Source of the DNA: Liquorilactobacillus mali KCTC 3596 = DSM 20444
Lineage (GTDB): Bacteria; Bacillota; Bacilli; Lactobacillales; Lactobacillaceae
Direction: 5' to 3'
DNA length: 64,000 nt
Assembly: GCF_000260415.1 (NCBI RefSeq)
Contig: NZ_BACP01000026.1
Coordinates: 1-64,000, forward strand
Numbering within the stretch: the first letter of the stretch is position 1; each line of letters opens with the position of its first letter. This document shows, piece by piece, positions 41,056-54,279 of the stretch. Both the position numbers and the translations under genes were made by a program. Under the pieces are notes generated by a model that did not search any database, was not told where the DNA came from, and saw only the letters and a list, made by a program, of their open reading frames with translations.

Positions 41056-43449
41056 CTATTCGACCGGAACTTCTTCCATGATAAATGCCTCAATCTGGTC
41101 GCCAATCTTGATATCATTGTAATTTTCAACCATTAGACCACATTCGAAACCTTGCTTAACTTGTTTAACATCGTCCTTGAAGCGTTTCAAGGATGCTAAT
41201 TTACCTTCATAGACAACAATTCCATCACGAATTACACGTACTCCGCTGTCACGCTGAATGTAACCATCAGTCACATATCCACCACCGATTGTTCCAACTT
41301 TAGAAACCTTGTAGGTTTCACGAATTTCAACCTGCCCGATAATTTTTTCTTCAAAGACAGGTTCAAGCATTCCCTTCATAGCCGTCTCAATCTCATCAAT
41401 TGCCTTATAAATGACACGATGCAAACGAATATCAACGCTATCACTTTCAGCTTGTGACTTGGCTTGTGGTGTCGGACGAACATTGAATCCTACAATAATA
41501 GCATTTGATGCTTCGGCAAGTGTAACATCACTTTCATTGATAGCCCCAGCAGCCTGATGAATGATGTTAACACGTACGCCTTCGACTTCAATCTTCTTCA
41601 AACTGCCAGCAAGAGCTTCAACTGAGCCCTGTACATCCGCCTTAATGATAACATTAACTTCCTTCAATTCACCTTCTTTAAGTGAATCAAATAGGGTATC
41701 CAATGTAACATGTTGAATGTTGCTATGCTCTTTCAACAATGCGCGTTTTGCACGTTCCTCACCAGCAGCACGAGCAGTTTTCTCATCGCTAAATACGATG
41801 AACCGATCACCTGAATCTGGAACTTCGTTCAAACCGGTAATTTCAACTGGCGTAGCGGGTAAGGCCTCCGAAATCTGTTGTCCTTTATCATTAATCATTG
41901 TCCGAACACGACCAAATGTATTTCCAACAACAATCGGATCACCAACATGCAATGTTCCTTGTTGAACCAACAATGAAGCAACTGTTCCTTTTCCTTTATC
42001 TAAACGAGCTTCGATAACGGAGCCTGCACCATGCTGCTTAGGGTTCGCACGTAATTCAAGAACTTCAGCCTGCAACAAAATCATATCCAGCAATTCATCA
42101 AGATTCTTGCCAAATTTAGCTGACAATTCAACAAAGATTGTGTCACCGCCCCAATCTTCAGGGATAAGTTCATATTCAGTTAATTGTTCCATTACATGAT
42201 TAGGATTTGCACCCGGTTTATCAATCTTATTAACGGCAACAATAATTGGAACTTCTGCGGCCTTAGCATGGTTAATAGCCTCAATCGTTTGTGGCATCAC
42301 ACCATCATCTGCGGCAACAACCAGTACCGTAATATCAGTAATATCGGCTCCACGTGCACGCATGTTAGTAAATGCCGCATGTCCTGGTGTATCTAAGAAG
42401 GTAATCGTCTTACCATCATGTTTCACTTGGTAAGCACCAATATGCTGTGTAATTCCACCAGCTTCACCCTCTGTAACATGAGTGTGGCGTAATTTATCAA
42501 GCAATGTTGTCTTACCATGATCAACATGACCCATGATTGTTACAACTGGGGGACGAGTTTCGAGATGCTTCGTATTTTCTTGTTCATCTTCAAAGAACTT
42601 ATCAATATCAGCTACATCCACTTCTACTTTTTCTTCCGCCTTCATGCCATAATCGTCAGCCAAAATCTCAATTGTATCTTTATCCAAAGATTGATTTTGA
42701 TTAACCATTACACCCATCATGAATAATTTTTTGATAATTTCTGCTGGTTCACGATGAATCTTCTTAGCTATATCAGCTACATTCATTCCTACTGTATAGA
42801 CAAGTGTTTCTGGAAGCGGTCTATCCTTACGCGGTGGAACTGCGGGCTTCTTGGTTTCTTGATAACGGCTGTTTTTTCTATTTCTACGCTTCTTTTTGTT
42901 GCTATATCTATTTTGTGAATTAGAATTTTGACCAAATCTATTTTGTCCAAAATTATTCGAACGCGTATTGTTATTGTTAGATTTGTTTTCAAAACGTGAA
43001 TTGCTTTTCTTAGCAGAATTGTTTGTAGTTGAACTCTTTTTACTACTTGTTGTTGCTTGGCTTCTGCCACTTTGTGTAGTACTTTTCCCTTGTACTTTGT
43101 TATTGTTATGCTGAACTTTGTTATTGTTATGCTGAACTTTATTATTGTTGTTAGTTGTTTTATTCTGAATTGGTCCGGCCTCTTTACTATTATTATTTCG
43201 TTGAGAACGTTTTGGTTGATTTGAAATTCTCGAATTTTTTTGTTCATTCACCGCAGGTCTTTTAGCAGTGCTTACCTTTACCTTGTCCGTAGTTTTCTTA
43301 AGTGCTTCTTTTACTTGGCGTTCTTCATTGTCTCCAATCGTCGACATATGATTATTAACAGCAAAACCCTTTTTTCGTGCTGTTTCAATCACCACCTTGC
43401 TACTGACGTTCAATTCTTTTGCTAATTCGTAAATTCGCTTTTTTCCCAT
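41056..43449 (-). CDS. infB: Translation initiation factor IF-2
   Basis: IF-2 (about 797 residues from the ATG at 43449) is the GTPase that brings fMet-tRNA to the 30S subunit. G1 is [13 protein letters not shown]3 is DTPGHAAF and G4 is NKIDKP. The N-terminal IF2N domain is followed by a long Asn/Ser/Lys-rich linker (about residues 70-200) that carries a 7-residue tandem repeat KVQHNNN. The C-terminal domains C1 and C2 are complete. The start at 43449 fits [13 protein letters not shown]; a start seven codons earlier is less likely. Confidence 0.97.
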   Translation of the reverse strand: MGKKRIYELAKELNVSSKVVIETARKKGFAVNNHMSTIGDNEERQVKEALKKTTDKVKVSTAKRPAVNEQKNSRISNQPKRSQRNNNSKEAGPIQNKTTNNNNKVQHNNNKVQHNNNKVQGKSTTQSGRSQATTSSKKSSTTNNSAKKSNSRFENKSNNNNTRSNNFGQNRFGQNSNSQNRYSNKKKRRNRKNSRYQETKKPAVPPRKDRPLPETLVYTVGMNVADIAKKIHREPAEIIKKLFMMGVMVNQNQSLDKDTIEILADDYGMKAEEKVEVDVADIDKFFEDEQENTKHLETRPPVVTIMGHVDHGKTTLLDKLRHTHVTEGEAGGITQHIGAYQVKHDGKTITFLDTPGHAAFTNMRARGADITDITVLVVAADDGVMPQTIEAINHAKAAEVPIIVAVNKIDKPGANPNHVMEQLTEYELIPEDWGGDTIFVELSAKFGKNLDELLDMILLQAEVLELRANPKQHGAGSVIEARLDKGKGTVASLLVQQGTLHVGDPIVVGNTFGRVRTMINDKGQQISEALPATPVEITGLNEVPDSGDRFIVFSDEKTARAAGEERAKRALLKEHSNIQHVTLDTLFDSLKEGELKEVNVIIKADVQGSVEALAGSLKKIEVEGVRVNIIHQAAGAINESDVTLAEASNAIIVGFNVRPTPQAKSQAESDSVDIRLHRVIYKAIDEIETAMKGMLEPVFEEKIIGQVEIRETYKVSKVGTIGGGYVTDGYIQRDSGVRVIRDGIVVYEGKLASLKRFKDDVKQVKQGFECGLMVENYNDIKIGDQIEAFIMEEVPVE
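43094..43156. repeat. 21-bp tandem repeat inside infB
   Basis: ACTTTGTTATTGTTATGCTG is repeated with a 21-base period at 43094 and 43115, and a degenerate third unit starts at 43136. It encodes in-frame KVQHNNN copies in the IF-2 linker and is prone to copy-number change without breaking the frame. Confidence 0.85.
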
Positions 43450-43525
43450 GTATTCACGCTCCAATCTCAACTATACAATTTATATCCCTACAGATTGCAT
43501 AGTCCAAACCTTTATGGTAAAAGCA

Positions 43526-43831
43526 TCAGCTCAACAGCATCATTATTTTCTTACTGAAACCCAAATCATCAATTGCAAGCACAGTTCGATTCGCTCCAAT
43601 TGCTAAGCTAAGTTCCTGATGTGTAAAATCACAACTTATATTGACTTGATAACTTTTACACTTGTCTATAAACTTCTTTTTAGTTCCTTCTGAGCCATCA
43701 CTGGCAACAAAAACAATCTGTACTTTTTGTGCTCTGACTTTCTTTAGAACGCCTTCTTCACCAGTGATCAACTTGCCAGCTCTTCTAGCAAGTCCAAGCA
43801 TTTGCAAAGCTCTTTGTCTTTTATCGAGCAT
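43526..43831 (-). CDS. ylxQ: L7Ae-family ribosomal protein YlxQ
   Basis: This K-turn RNA-binding protein of about 101 residues belongs to the L7Ae/L30e family. The signature ALQMLGLARRAGKLITGEEGVL lies at the N-terminus. The ATG at 43831 has an AAGGAGC site and overlaps the ylxR stop by 11 bases, so the two are translationally coupled. A longer frame starting at 43870 lies within ylxR and is rejected. It probably binds rRNA or RNase P but its target is unproven. Confidence 0.9.
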   Translation of the reverse strand: MLDKRQRALQMLGLARRAGKLITGEEGVLKKVRAQKVQIVFVASDGSEGTKKKFIDKCKSYQVNISCDFTHQELSLAIGANRTVLAIDDLGFSKKIMMLLS

Positions 43832-44123
43832 CGCCAAAAAGCTCCTTGCGTGCTGCTTGATGATCAACAAATGCTACTAATTCATCATAAAACTCCTCAG
43901 GTACTTTTACTCCAAAAGCCTTATTGAATGTATGCTCTTCTTTCGCCTTTTTGGCTACTGCAACATCTAGTGAAATATAAGCTCCGCGACCCGGCTTCTT
44001 ACCAGTTTGGTCAATGCTGACCTCGCCTTCTTTATTCTTCACAATTCGAACGAGTTCCTTTTTGGGCTTCATTTCTCCTAAAACAATATCCTTGCGCATA
44101 GGTACCTTACGTTGTTTTACCAT
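43821..44123 (-). CDS. ylxR: YlxR family RNA-binding protein
   Basis: This 100-residue DUF448 (YlxR) protein has the conserved GRGAYIS motif near residue 45 and a basic RNA-binding surface. It lies in the classical position between nusA and ylxQ-infB. The starting MVKQRKVPMRKDIVLGEMKP is typical. YlxR is reported to bind RNase P RNA or to act as a nucleoid factor in some Firmicutes. Confidence in the family is high. Confidence 0.94.
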   Translation of the reverse strand: MVKQRKVPMRKDIVLGEMKPKKELVRIVKNKEGEVSIDQTGKKPGRGAYISLDVAVAKKAKEEHTFNKAFGVKVPEEFYDELVAFVDHQAARKELFGDAR

Positions 44124-44154
44124 CTAATCATCTCCCTTGTCCAAGAATTTATAA

Positions 44155-45240
44155 TTAGTCTTCTTCGGTATCAGAACTTGCAGCATCCGAAGTATCAGAA
44201 ATCTTCGCAAATTCCGATTCAGATTTAATATCAATTTTAAAACCAGTTAATTTTGCTGCTAAACGAGCATTTTGTCCTCTTTTACCGATTGCAAGCGACA
44301 ACTGGTTGTCTGGAACAATCACGGTACAAGCACGTTCATTTTCTGGATTAAACTGAACATCAATAACTTCAGCTGGATTAAGTGCATTGCTAATGAATTC
44401 AGCTGGATCTTCGCGCCATTCCACAACATCCATGTTTTCACCCTTGAGTTCATTAACGATTGTCTGTATTCTTTCGCCTCGGGGACCAACACAAGTTCCG
44501 ACAGGATCAACGCCCTCACTGTGCGAACGGACAGCAACTTTAGCACGGTCGCCTGCTTCACGCGCAATTGAAATAATCTCAACAGTTCCATCAAAAATCT
44601 CCGGGATTTCCTGTTCAAACAATCGTTTTAACAAATCCGGATGTGAGCGGCTTACAAAAACTTGAGGACCCTTCGATGTATTCTCAACTTTATAAATGTA
44701 GACCTTGATGCGATCATGTGACTTGTATTCCTCACCAGGAATCTGATCTTGATGAGACAATACAGCCTCAACCTTGCCAAGATTGACATATACATAACGA
44801 TGATCATGTCGTTCCACTTCACCAGTTACAATCTCATTTTCATATTGAATGTATTCATCATAAATGATTCCACGTTCAGCTTCACGTACACGCTGCATAA
44901 TAACCTGCTTTGCAGTCTGTGCAGCGATCCGCCCAAAGTTCTTGGGTGTCACTTCAAATCTAATCGTATCACCAATTTCATAAGCACGATTAATTTGAAC
45001 TGCTTCTTCGAGACTGACTTCAAGGCGTGAGTCAAAAACTTCAGCGACAACTTCTTTGACTGCAAAAACATGAATGTCGCCACGCGTTTTGTCAAATTCG
45101 ACTTCTACATTTTGTGCCTGCCCATAGTTACGCTTGTATGCAGAAACAAGAGCTGCTTCAAGTGCTTCTAAGACAACATCTTTCTTAATTCCCTTCTCGA
45201 CTTCCAATGCATCTAACGCATTTAGTAATTCCTTACTCAT
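44155..45240 (-). CDS. nusA: Transcription termination/antitermination protein NusA
   Basis: NusA binds RNA polymerase and nascent RNA and modulates pausing and termination. The 361-residue protein has the N-terminal RNAP-binding domain, an S1 domain ([20 protein letters not shown]), and two KH domains ([20 protein letters not shown] and [18 protein letters not shown]). It is a short Firmicutes type without the C-terminal acidic repeats. It follows rimP by 22 bases and leads the ylxR-ylxQ-infB-rbfA chain. Confidence 0.97.
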   Translation of the reverse strand: MSKELLNALDALEVEKGIKKDVVLEALEAALVSAYKRNYGQAQNVEVEFDKTRGDIHVFAVKEVVAEVFDSRLEVSLEEAVQINRAYEIGDTIRFEVTPKNFGRIAAQTAKQVIMQRVREAERGIIYDEYIQYENEIVTGEVERHDHRYVYVNLGKVEAVLSHQDQIPGEEYKSHDRIKVYIYKVENTSKGPQVFVSRSHPDLLKRLFEQEIPEIFDGTVEIISIAREAGDRAKVAVRSHSEGVDPVGTCVGPRGERIQTIVNELKGENMDVVEWREDPAEFISNALNPAEVIDVQFNPENERACTVIVPDNQLSLAIGKRGQNARLAAKLTGFKIDIKSESEFAKISDTSDAASSDTEED

Positions 45241-45262
45241 CTAAATTTTCTCCTTAACAAAT

Positions 45263-45736
45263 CTAAAATTTAATAGCTAGTCTTGCCTTTGCAATCTTAT
45301 CACGCGGTATCTCAATTTCTTTATGTCGTGTTTTATCCATATACTCAAGCTTCAAGTGGCTCTTTGACAGCTCAACCATTGTTCCTTCAAAGACCTTTGA
45401 ACCTGCAAGCTGCTGATAAAGTGAAACGTGAATATATTTGTTTAATGCACGTTCATAATCACTCTCTTTTTTCAGTGGTCTTTCCGCACCAGGTGAAGAA
45501 ACCTCAAGGTAATAAGCCTGTTCAATAGGATCTGGATCACATTCATCCAATTTTTCACTCAACTTATCACTTATTAATGCACATTCTTCAATGTTAATAC
45601 CATCTTCTTTGTCAACAAAGACTCTCAGATACCAATTCTTTCCCTCTTTAACAAACTCAATATCCACCAATTCGAAATTACCAGCTTCTAAAATTGGCGT
45701 AACTAGTTCAGTAACTGTTTCAACTACAGTACTCAC
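45263..45736 (-). CDS. rimP: Ribosome maturation factor RimP
   Basis: RimP is a 157-residue 30S assembly factor with N-terminal alpha/beta and C-terminal Sm-like domains. The block [21 protein letters not shown]-type sequence ([20 protein letters not shown]) and [14 protein letters not shown] are characteristic. It is the first gene of the nusA-infB operon and is preceded by a promoter, then a terminator hairpin, then GGAGG. Confidence 0.96.
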   Translation of the reverse strand: MSTVVETVTELVTPILEAGNFELVDIEFVKEGKNWYLRVFVDKEDGINIEECALISDKLSEKLDECDPDPIEQAYYLEVSSPGAERPLKKESDYERALNKYIHVSLYQQLAGSKVFEGTMVELSKSHLKLEYMDKTRHKEIEIPRDKIAKARLAIKF

Positions 45737-45787
45737 AAGTCAACCTCCTTTTTTATTACTTCAAAGTACAGCCCTAGTGGTTGCAAT

Positions 45788-45814
45788 AAAAAGAGCGAGC
45801 ATCACTGCTCACTC
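45788..45814 (-). terminator. Terminator between polC and rimP, inside the rimP leader
   Basis: GAGTGAGCA and TGCTCGCTC (45806-45814 and 45793-45801) form a perfect 9-bp stem (one G-U) with a 4-base loop and a T tail on the minus strand. It follows polC, but it also lies downstream of the rimP promoter, so it may act as an attenuator. Confidence 0.8.
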
Positions 45815-45840
45815 CCAACGAGTTACTTAATAACGTCTTC

Positions 45841-45869
45841 ATTGTACCATGTATAGTCTGTTTTGACAA
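45841..45869 (-). promoter_or_regulatory. Promoter of rimP-nusA-infB
   Basis: TTGTCA (45864-45869) and TACAAT (45841-45846) are 17 bases apart on the minus strand and lie between the polC stop and the terminator hairpin. Transcription would start near 45834 and meet the hairpin after about 20 bases. Confidence 0.65.
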
Positions 45870-45882
45870 ATAAACACTTATA

Positions 45883-48800
45883 TCAAAACAATGATTCAAA
45901 TAAGCTCAGTTGATTCTCGTCTGGCAACTCATCAAGCACATGATTTTCCGTCATAAACTCAATTAGAGTCTTCGAAACTTTGCCTCGTTTTGCTAAATCT
46001 TCTTTTGAAAGAAACTCCTTTTCCTCACGTGCTGCAACAATCTGCTTAGCAACATTAGTTCCTAAGCCCGGCATCGCATTAAATGGTGCAATCAGCGTTT
46101 TACCATCAATTAACCAGTCAGAAACAGCGGACCGGTGCAGATCAACCATTTTGAATTGATAACCGCGTTCAAGCATCTCATTAGCAATTTCAAGCACAGT
46201 CAACAGATTCTTCTCTTTGGTAGAGGCATCCATTCCCTTGTCATTTATTTCTTTCATTGCTGCTTTAACTGTCTCACTGCCGCGAGACATTGCAACAAGA
46301 TCAAAATCATCTGCTCGGACACTAAAATAAGCAGAATAATACACTAATGGGAAATACACTTTAAAATAAGCAATTCGTAATGCCATTAAAACGTATGCAG
46401 CAGCATGTGCCTTAGGGAACATATACTTTATCTTAAGACAAGCACCAATGTACCATTCCGGAACTTTTGCTTCACGCATTTCAGTTTGCCAATCTTCAGG
46501 GATTCCTTTCCCTTTACGGACACTCTCCATTATTTTAAATGCTCGATCAGCTTCAACACCCATATGAATTAAATCCATCATAATATCATCACGACAACCG
46601 ATAACCTCAGGCATCGTAACAGTTCCATTCTTGATCAATTCTTCTGCGTTGCCAAGCCAAACATCCGTTCCATGTGAAAGCCCAGAGATCTTAAGCAATT
46701 CTGCAAAAGTTTTTGGCTTTGTCTCCTCAAGCATTCCCCTAACAAATCTTGTCCCAAACTCGGGAATTCCAAGCGTTCCTGTATTAGAACCAATCTGCTC
46801 AGAAGTCACGCCTAAAATGTCTGTTCCCGAAAAAAGCTTCATGACACCTGGGTCATCTGTCGGAATCGATTGTGGATCAATTCCTGACAGATCTTGCAAC
46901 ATTCTAATCATTGTTGGATCATCATGGCCAAGTATATCAAGTTTCAAAATATTATCATGAATTGAATGAAAATCAAAGTGTGTCGTTTTCCAAGTAGCTG
47001 ATAAGTCATCGGCCGGATATTGAATAGGAGTAAAGTCATATATGTCCATGTAATCAGGCACAACCAAAATTCCCGCAGGATGCTGTCCGGTTGTTCGTTT
47101 TACACCTGTTGCACCCTTTGCCAATCGATCGACTTCGGCACCTCGAAATGTTTGTTCAGTATCACGTTCATAGGCTTTAACATAACCATAAGCGGTCTTA
47201 TCGGCAACTGTACCGATTGTCCCTGCTCGAAAAACATTATTCTCCCCAAATAATACCTTTGTATAATTATGGGCGATTGGCTGATAATCACCGGAAAAGT
47301 TCAAATCTATATCAGGTACTTTATTCCCATAGAATCCCAAGAAAGTCTCAAAAGGAATATCTTGTCCATCCTTGATTAACTTCGTTCCACAATTTGGACA
47401 ATCCATATCAGGGAGATCGAACCCTGAACCATACTCCCCTTTTTCATAGAACTTACTCCATCTGCACTTGGGACAGCGGTAATGAGGCGGTAAGGGATTG
47501 ACCTCTGTTATCCCCGTCATTGTAGCCGCTAAACTAGAACCAACGGAACCACGTGAGCCTACCAAATAACCATCTTTATTAGACTTAAAAACAAGTTTTT
47601 GTGAAATCAGATAGATTACCGAAAATCCATTTCCAATGATACTCTTAAGTTCTTTATCCAGCCTTTCTTGGACAACCGCTGGAAGTTCATCTCCATAAAG
47701 CTTATGTGCTTTATTCAGTGCGAGATTACGGATTTCATCTTCAGCACCATCCATTTTGGGTGTATACAGTTTATCTTTAACAGGTGAGATCTCATCGACC
47801 ATATCGACCACTTTCTGAGGATCAGTCACCACCACTTTTTGAGCCCGTTCTTCACCCAAAAAGCTTAAGTCTTCTAGCATTTCATTTGTTGTCCTAAAGT
47901 GAGCATCAGGTAGTTCTTTCAGACGATTAAGCGGATTAGCTCCCGCTTGTGAATGAATTAGAATCTTACGATAAATTGCATCTTCTTTATTCAGAAAATG
48001 AACATCGCTAGTGGCAGCGACAGGCATCTGCAGCTCTTCTCCCAAGTCAACCATGTTCTTAATAATTGTCTCAAGATTTTTATTATCTTTAACCATTTCT
48101 TGCTCAATCAATGGTGCATACAACGGTTTTGGCTGGATCTCTAAATAATCATAAAAACGCGCCTTTTTCTTGGCTTCATCAAAGCCCTTTTGCATCATTG
48201 CTACAAAAACTTCACCACTGGAACACGCCGAGCCTACCAGAAGTCCTTCACGGTACTTCACAAGTTCCGAGCGCGGAATTCGAGGCATGCGATAATAATA
48301 CTTGACCATCGATAATGATGCTAGTTTAAACAAATTTTTTAGACCCTGTTGCGTTTGAGCAATAATCGTAGCATGAAATGGGAATCCATGTTTATATGCA
48401 TCGACCTCACCAGCATGTTTATTAAAATCATCTTGAAATTCAATCTTAAATTGTTCATTAGCTTCCTTGAGCATCGCAAAGTATATGTATCCAGTCGCCT
48501 CAGCATCAAAAATCGCACGATGATGATGCTCCAAATCAACATTAAGTAACTTAGCAAGGCGATTCAGACGAAAACTCTTAAGTTCTGGATACAATAAACG
48601 TGCCAAAGGCAAAGTATCAATCCAAGGATTCTCAATCTCTGGTAAGCCATGACGTTCATAGCCAATATTCATGAAATCAACATCAAAAGTTGCATTATGA
48701 CCAACAATAATGCTGTCTTTGCAAAACTCTTGAAATAACTGGAAAACTTCCTTTTCAGACTTAGAATTTCTAACCATGTCATCCGTAATACTAGTCAAAT

Positions 48801-50220
48801 TAATGGTTGTCTGTGACAAAGGATGTCCTGGATCAATAAACATATCGAATTTTTCTAAAACCTCTCCTTGTTTCATCTTAACAGCTGCAAGTTCAATTAC
48901 TTTATCAAATCGAGCAGACAAACCTGTTGTCTCAGTATCAAAAATTACATATGTAGCATCCTTTAAAGCTACATGTGCTTCATTATAGGCGATTGGAATA
49001 CCATCATCTACAACATTAGCTTCAACACCATAAAGAACCTTAACACCATTTTTCTTTCCAGCAGCATATGCTTCAGGAAAAGCCTGGAGCGTGCTGTGGT
49101 CAGTGACGGCAATCGCCTTTTGTCCCCACTTTGCCGCTTGTTTGATGTAATCTGTAATACTGTTGGTAGCATCCATCATACTCATATTCGTATGAACATG
49201 CAGCTCTGAATGTTTTTGTCCCTCTGGTGCCGTATCCTTACGAACTTCATGAGAAATTTGATTAATGTCGAAGGCGTTAATGGCAAGGTCGCGCATGAAG
49301 CTGTCTTCTTGAACACTTCCTCTAATTCTTACCCATTGCCCTTCATCAATTGCATCAAAGCAAGCTTCATCCTCTTCATTTCGCGAGAATTTTTTTACAA
49401 TAATTGACGAACTATAATCAGTCACTTTTATAATTAATAGCTTACGGGAAGAACGTAACGTTCGCACCTCTTTATCAAAGATATATCCCTGAACAGTAAC
49501 GGAACGTTCCTCTTCAGTAATATTAATCATCTGGGTAATTTCAGCTCTGTCATCAATCTTCTTTCCCATAACGACCAAACCTGAAATTTTTGGAAGAGAT
49601 TTCTCTTGTTTATGTTGATTCTGCTGCTGAATTGCCTGAATCGCTTTTTGCGCTAACTGCTCGTCATCTTTTGCCTTTTGTGCTTTAAATTCAGCAATTT
49701 TCTTTTGCGATTTTGATTCATCAATTATTGTATGGATGGCAAATTTTGGAAAACCCATCTGGCGATAAGTCTCTTCGATAGGTCCTAACGCCTGATTAAC
49801 AAGGAATTGCTTTAAAATTTCATTCTCAGCTTCAAGTATTACCCGTTGGTCATCTAAATAAGGCACTTTACCAAAAGTCAATTCCTGCACAAACGGAGAA
49901 GTAACACCACAGTGTTTAAGTACCCAGTTCCAATATTCACCAAGATTACGTTTATTCATTTGTGGTTCTTCTATTTTAAAGAAGATTTTGACATGAGCAA
50001 TATTTCTAAAGCTTTCTTCCAATCTCTGCGAAAATTCTTCAAATAGCGGAAATGGCCAAATATCCTCTGTCTTAAATACGAAATCCCATCTTTGCGAAAC
50101 ATGATGTAATTCCACATTTTCAATTTGAGTGCTGTCAAAAATTATTTTTTCTTCATCTTTTATATTCCAATTTAATTGCAAAAGTAATTTTTGAAATAGT
50201 GTTTTCTTATCAATTCCCAA
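45883..50220 (-). CDS. polC: DNA polymerase III subunit alpha, PolC type
   Basis: PolC is the Gram-positive replicative polymerase of 1445 residues. Order: N-terminal domain, OB fold (about residues 225-320), PHP domain beginning [14 protein letters not shown] near residue 340, a DEDD 3'-5' exonuclease ([20 protein letters not shown] near residue 425) inserted in the PHP region, the zinc-containing block [10 protein letters not shown] and CPNCGTKL, and the polymerase core with [10 protein letters not shown] and PDIDLNF. The C-terminal LSLFESLF beta-clamp motif is at the end. Its promoter is at 50271-50300. Confidence 0.97.
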   Translation of the reverse strand: MGIDKKTLFQKLLLQLNWNIKDEEKIIFDSTQIENVELHHVSQRWDFVFKTEDIWPFPLFEEFSQRLEESFRNIAHVKIFFKIEEPQMNKRNLGEYWNWVLKHCGVTSPFVQELTFGKVPYLDDQRVILEAENEILKQFLVNQALGPIEETYRQMGFPKFAIHTIIDESKSQKKIAEFKAQKAKDDEQLAQKAIQAIQQQNQHKQEKSLPKISGLVVMGKKIDDRAEITQMINITEEERSVTVQGYIFDKEVRTLRSSRKLLIIKVTDYSSSIIVKKFSRNEEDEACFDAIDEGQWVRIRGSVQEDSFMRDLAINAFDINQISHEVRKDTAPEGQKHSELHVHTNMSMMDATNSITDYIKQAAKWGQKAIAVTDHSTLQAFPEAYAAGKKNGVKVLYGVEANVVDDGIPIAYNEAHVALKDATYVIFDTETTGLSARFDKVIELAAVKMKQGEVLEKFDMFIDPGHPLSQTTINLTSITDDMVRNSKSEKEVFQLFQEFCKDSIIVGHNATFDVDFMNIGYERHGLPEIENPWIDTLPLARLLYPELKSFRLNRLAKLLNVDLEHHHRAIFDAEATGYIYFAMLKEANEQFKIEFQDDFNKHAGEVDAYKHGFPFHATIIAQTQQGLKNLFKLASLSMVKYYYRMPRIPRSELVKYREGLLVGSACSSGEVFVAMMQKGFDEAKKKARFYDYLEIQPKPLYAPLIEQEMVKDNKNLETIIKNMVDLGEELQMPVAATSDVHFLNKEDAIYRKILIHSQAGANPLNRLKELPDAHFRTTNEMLEDLSFLGEERAQKVVVTDPQKVVDMVDEISPVKDKLYTPKMDGAEDEIRNLALNKAHKLYGDELPAVVQERLDKELKSIIGNGFSVIYLISQKLVFKSNKDGYLVGSRGSVGSSLAATMTGITEVNPLPPHYRCPKCRWSKFYEKGEYGSGFDLPDMDCPNCGTKLIKDGQDIPFETFLGFYGNKVPDIDLNFSGDYQPIAHNYTKVLFGENNVFRAGTIGTVADKTAYGYVKAYERDTEQTFRGAEVDRLAKGATGVKRTTGQHPAGILVVPDYMDIYDFTPIQYPADDLSATWKTTHFDFHSIHDNILKLDILGHDDPTMIRMLQDLSGIDPQSIPTDDPGVMKLFSGTDILGVTSEQIGSNTGTLGIPEFGTRFVRGMLEETKPKTFAELLKISGLSHGTDVWLGNAEELIKNGTVTMPEVIGCRDDIMMDLIHMGVEADRAFKIMESVRKGKGIPEDWQTEMREAKVPEWYIGACLKIKYMFPKAHAAAYVLMALRIAYFKVYFPLVYYSAYFSVRADDFDLVAMSRGSETVKAAMKEINDKGMDASTKEKNLLTVLEIANEMLERGYQFKMVDLHRSAVSDWLIDGKTLIAPFNAMPGLGTNVAKQIVAAREEKEFLSKEDLAKRGKVSKTLIEFMTENHVLDELPDENQLSLFESLF

Positions 50221-50270
50221 ATTGAACTTCCTTTCTTTTCATAATCATTCAAAATAACTATAGTATCTAA

Positions 50271-50300
50271 ATTCTATCACTAAAAGTAATTATCTGTAAA
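50271..50300 (-). promoter_or_regulatory. Promoter of polC
   Basis: TTTACA (50295-50300) and TAGAAT (50271-50276) are 18 bases apart on the minus strand, about 50 bases before polC. Confidence 0.5.
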
Positions 50301-50335
50301 AACTTCTTGCGCTCGTTTGTAAAATTAGGAAATAC

Positions 50336-50375
50336 AAAAGACGAAAGCGATAAAAAACAATCACCTCCGTCTTTT
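50336..50375 (-). terminator. Terminator after proS
   Basis: AAAAGACG (50368-50375 complement) pairs with CGTCTTTT (50336-50343 complement) over 8 bases with a large internal loop. It ends the proS side of the operon about 27 bases after the stop. Confidence 0.55.
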
Positions 50376-50402
50376 ATTCAAACAAGCCAAAACCCATTTA
50401 AA

Positions 50403-52151
<1,749 letters not shown>

Positions 52152-52174
52152 TCACTACGGACTACTATATGTTC

Positions 52175-53458
52175 TTAATTAAAGAAATAACGCTGAATAT
52201 CATTCCATGTTACCAGTACCATCAACAACATTAAAAAACCAAAACCAATTAAGGTAATAATACCTTCTTTTTCTGGCGACAACGGTTTTCTTCTGATTCC
52301 CTCTATAATGTTCAAGACAATCTTCCCACCATCCAATGCTGGGATGGGAAAAAGATTTACAATTCCCAAATTAATAGAAAGAAACGCCAGCAAACCAATC
52401 ACACTTGTTAGTCCATATTGTGTGGCTTCAGAAGTGTAAGAATAAATTGCAACCGGCCCACCAAGATCATTTAAACTAAATCCATGCGTGAAAATTCCAC
52501 CAATAGCCGCGAACAACGCCAACATTGTTGTCCATGTTTTCGTAAAACCATAAGTCGCGATTGCCATAAATGAAGAATCAGTATGCGTTTTAGCAGTAAT
52601 TCCGATCAAACCGATTTTCTTACCATTTTGGTTCTGAGCCCTAGGAGTCATTGCAACCGTTTTTCTTTGATTATCACGACTATAGGTAACATTAATTTTT
52701 TCCCCTGGAGCAGCATTGACATATGTTGAAAGTTTCTGCCAACTAGTAGTTTTATGCCCGTTAACGGCTACAATTTCATCGCCAACCTTCAAACCAGCCT
52801 TCTTTGCAACAGAGCTCGTGGCAAAGCCACCAATTTTTGTGGAATTTTCAGTAGTTACTACACCGCCTTGAATGACTGCAATCAAGGTAAAAGCAATGAT
52901 TGTCAGTATGAAATTATTGAGCGGGCCAGCAAAATTTGTCAACATTCTCTGCCAAAGTTTAGCAGATTGAAATTGAACATCAATTGGTGCAATCCTAACC
53001 TTTGTCCCATCTTCTTCAATGATTGATGCATCATGTAACACTGAAAACCGCCGATACTTATCTTCTTCGCCGTTCTCATAACCTTCAATCCAAAGTTCTT
53101 TTTCAAGATCCCATTTGACAATTTCAACGGGTACTCCAGAAATCAAAGTCTTCTTTTTACTTGCATTAATTGTTTCCACCACATCATCTTGATTCAAAAG
53201 CAAACTAACTGTAGCACCTGATTTCAATGAATCATCATCATCTTCAAGGCCTGCCATCCGTACATATCCACCCAAAGGAAGTATCCGAATTGTATAAGTT
53301 GTGCCGTTTTTTTGGTGTGCAAAAATTTTTGGACCCATGCCAATTGAAAATTCACGCACTAAGATACCAGCACGTTTTGCAAAATAGAAATGTCCAAATT
53401 CATGAACAACTACCAGAATTCCAAAAACAATAATAAATGTCACAATCGTAATTAGCAT
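52175..53458 (-). CDS. rseP: Site-2 protease RseP
   Basis: This 427-residue intramembrane zinc metalloprotease releases regulators by cutting transmembrane segments. The HExxH motif is in VVHEFGHFYFAKRAG near residue 18, a PDZ domain lies in the middle (GLKVGDEIVAVNGHKTTSW), and the C-terminal LDGGKIVLNIIEG carries the third zinc ligand. Four membrane helices are expected. It precedes proS by 56 bases. Confidence 0.95.
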   Translation of the reverse strand: MLITIVTFIIVFGILVVVHEFGHFYFAKRAGILVREFSIGMGPKIFAHQKNGTTYTIRILPLGGYVRMAGLEDDDDSLKSGATVSLLLNQDDVVETINASKKKTLISGVPVEIVKWDLEKELWIEGYENGEEDKYRRFSVLHDASIIEEDGTKVRIAPIDVQFQSAKLWQRMLTNFAGPLNNFILTIIAFTLIAVIQGGVVTTENSTKIGGFATSSVAKKAGLKVGDEIVAVNGHKTTSWQKLSTYVNAAPGEKINVTYSRDNQRKTVAMTPRAQNQNGKKIGLIGITAKTHTDSSFMAIATYGFTKTWTTMLALFAAIGGIFTHGFSLNDLGGPVAIYSYTSEATQYGLTSVIGLLAFLSINLGIVNLFPIPALDGGKIVLNIIEGIRRKPLSPEKEGIITLIGFGFLMLLMVLVTWNDIQRYFFN

Positions 53459-53487
53459 GTTAGCTTCCTTTCAAAATAGAATGACTT

Positions 53488-54273
53488 TCAAATCAATCCT
53501 ATAAAATGTGCAACCGGCAAAACAAACAATAATGAATCAAAGCGATCCAAAATTCCCCCGTGCCCAGGTAAGATTTTTCCAGAATCTTTTACGCCATAAA
53601 ACCGTTTCAGCGCTGATTCAACTAAATCTCCCATTTGACCAACAATCGATAAAATCAGCGTTATAAGCAGCATTGACAAAGGACCCACGTTTTGCGGATA
53701 AATTAATGTAAAGCCACCCGCAATTACCATTGCAATAATTACACCACCAATTGAACCTTCCCAAGTCTTATTGGGACTGATGTGCGGTGCTAGTTTATTT
53801 TTGCCTAACTTGCGTCCAACCAAATAGGCACCGCTATCTGTAGACCAAACAATCAACAATAGATAAAAGACGGTTGAAATTCCCACATTTCTCGCCTGCA
53901 TTAAATAATGAAAGCCTACAGATGAGTATATTGTCCCAAGAATCAACATTCCTGCATCATCAAAAGAAAAACGATTCTTCGTGATTACAGTATAGGTTAG
54001 TAAAAGCAATACAAAGAAGTAAAAAACAGTAAATTGTGTTGTATCACTAGGTAAAAAAACCAACCAGTTTTGTGGGATGAGTACTGCTAAGGCTGCTAAC
54101 ATTGAGATAACAGCTTCAGGAGATATCAATAATTTTTTGCGCATTATCAGGACTTCAGATAATGCAATTAGACCAAGCAGGATAGCTAATATATCAAACG
54201 GTACTCCACCTAACCATACTAGAGGAACAAAAATAATTAGAGCAACTACCGCCGTAATTAAACGTTGTTTCAT
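53488..54273 (-). CDS. cdsA: Phosphatidate cytidylyltransferase
   Basis: CdsA makes CDP-diacylglycerol for phospholipid synthesis in the membrane. The 261-residue protein has about seven hydrophobic segments and the C-terminal signature with the conserved aspartates: QMGDLVESALKRFYGVKDSG and ILPGHGGILDRFDSLL. It begins 6 bases after uppS. Confidence is high because of the motif and the uppS-cdsA-rseP order. Confidence 0.96.
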   Translation of the reverse strand: MKQRLITAVVALIIFVPLVWLGGVPFDILAILLGLIALSEVLIMRKKLLISPEAVISMLAALAVLIPQNWLVFLPSDTTQFTVFYFFVLLLLTYTVITKNRFSFDDAGMLILGTIYSSVGFHYLMQARNVGISTVFYLLLIVWSTDSGAYLVGRKLGKNKLAPHISPNKTWEGSIGGVIIAMVIAGGFTLIYPQNVGPLSMLLITLILSIVGQMGDLVESALKRFYGVKDSGKILPGHGGILDRFDSLLFVLPVAHFIGLI

Positions 54274-54279
54274 GATGAC

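Noticed and set aside
42789-43247. Minus-strand frame inside the infB linker
   Set aside because: It is the shadow of the Asn/Lys-rich repeat region in another frame.
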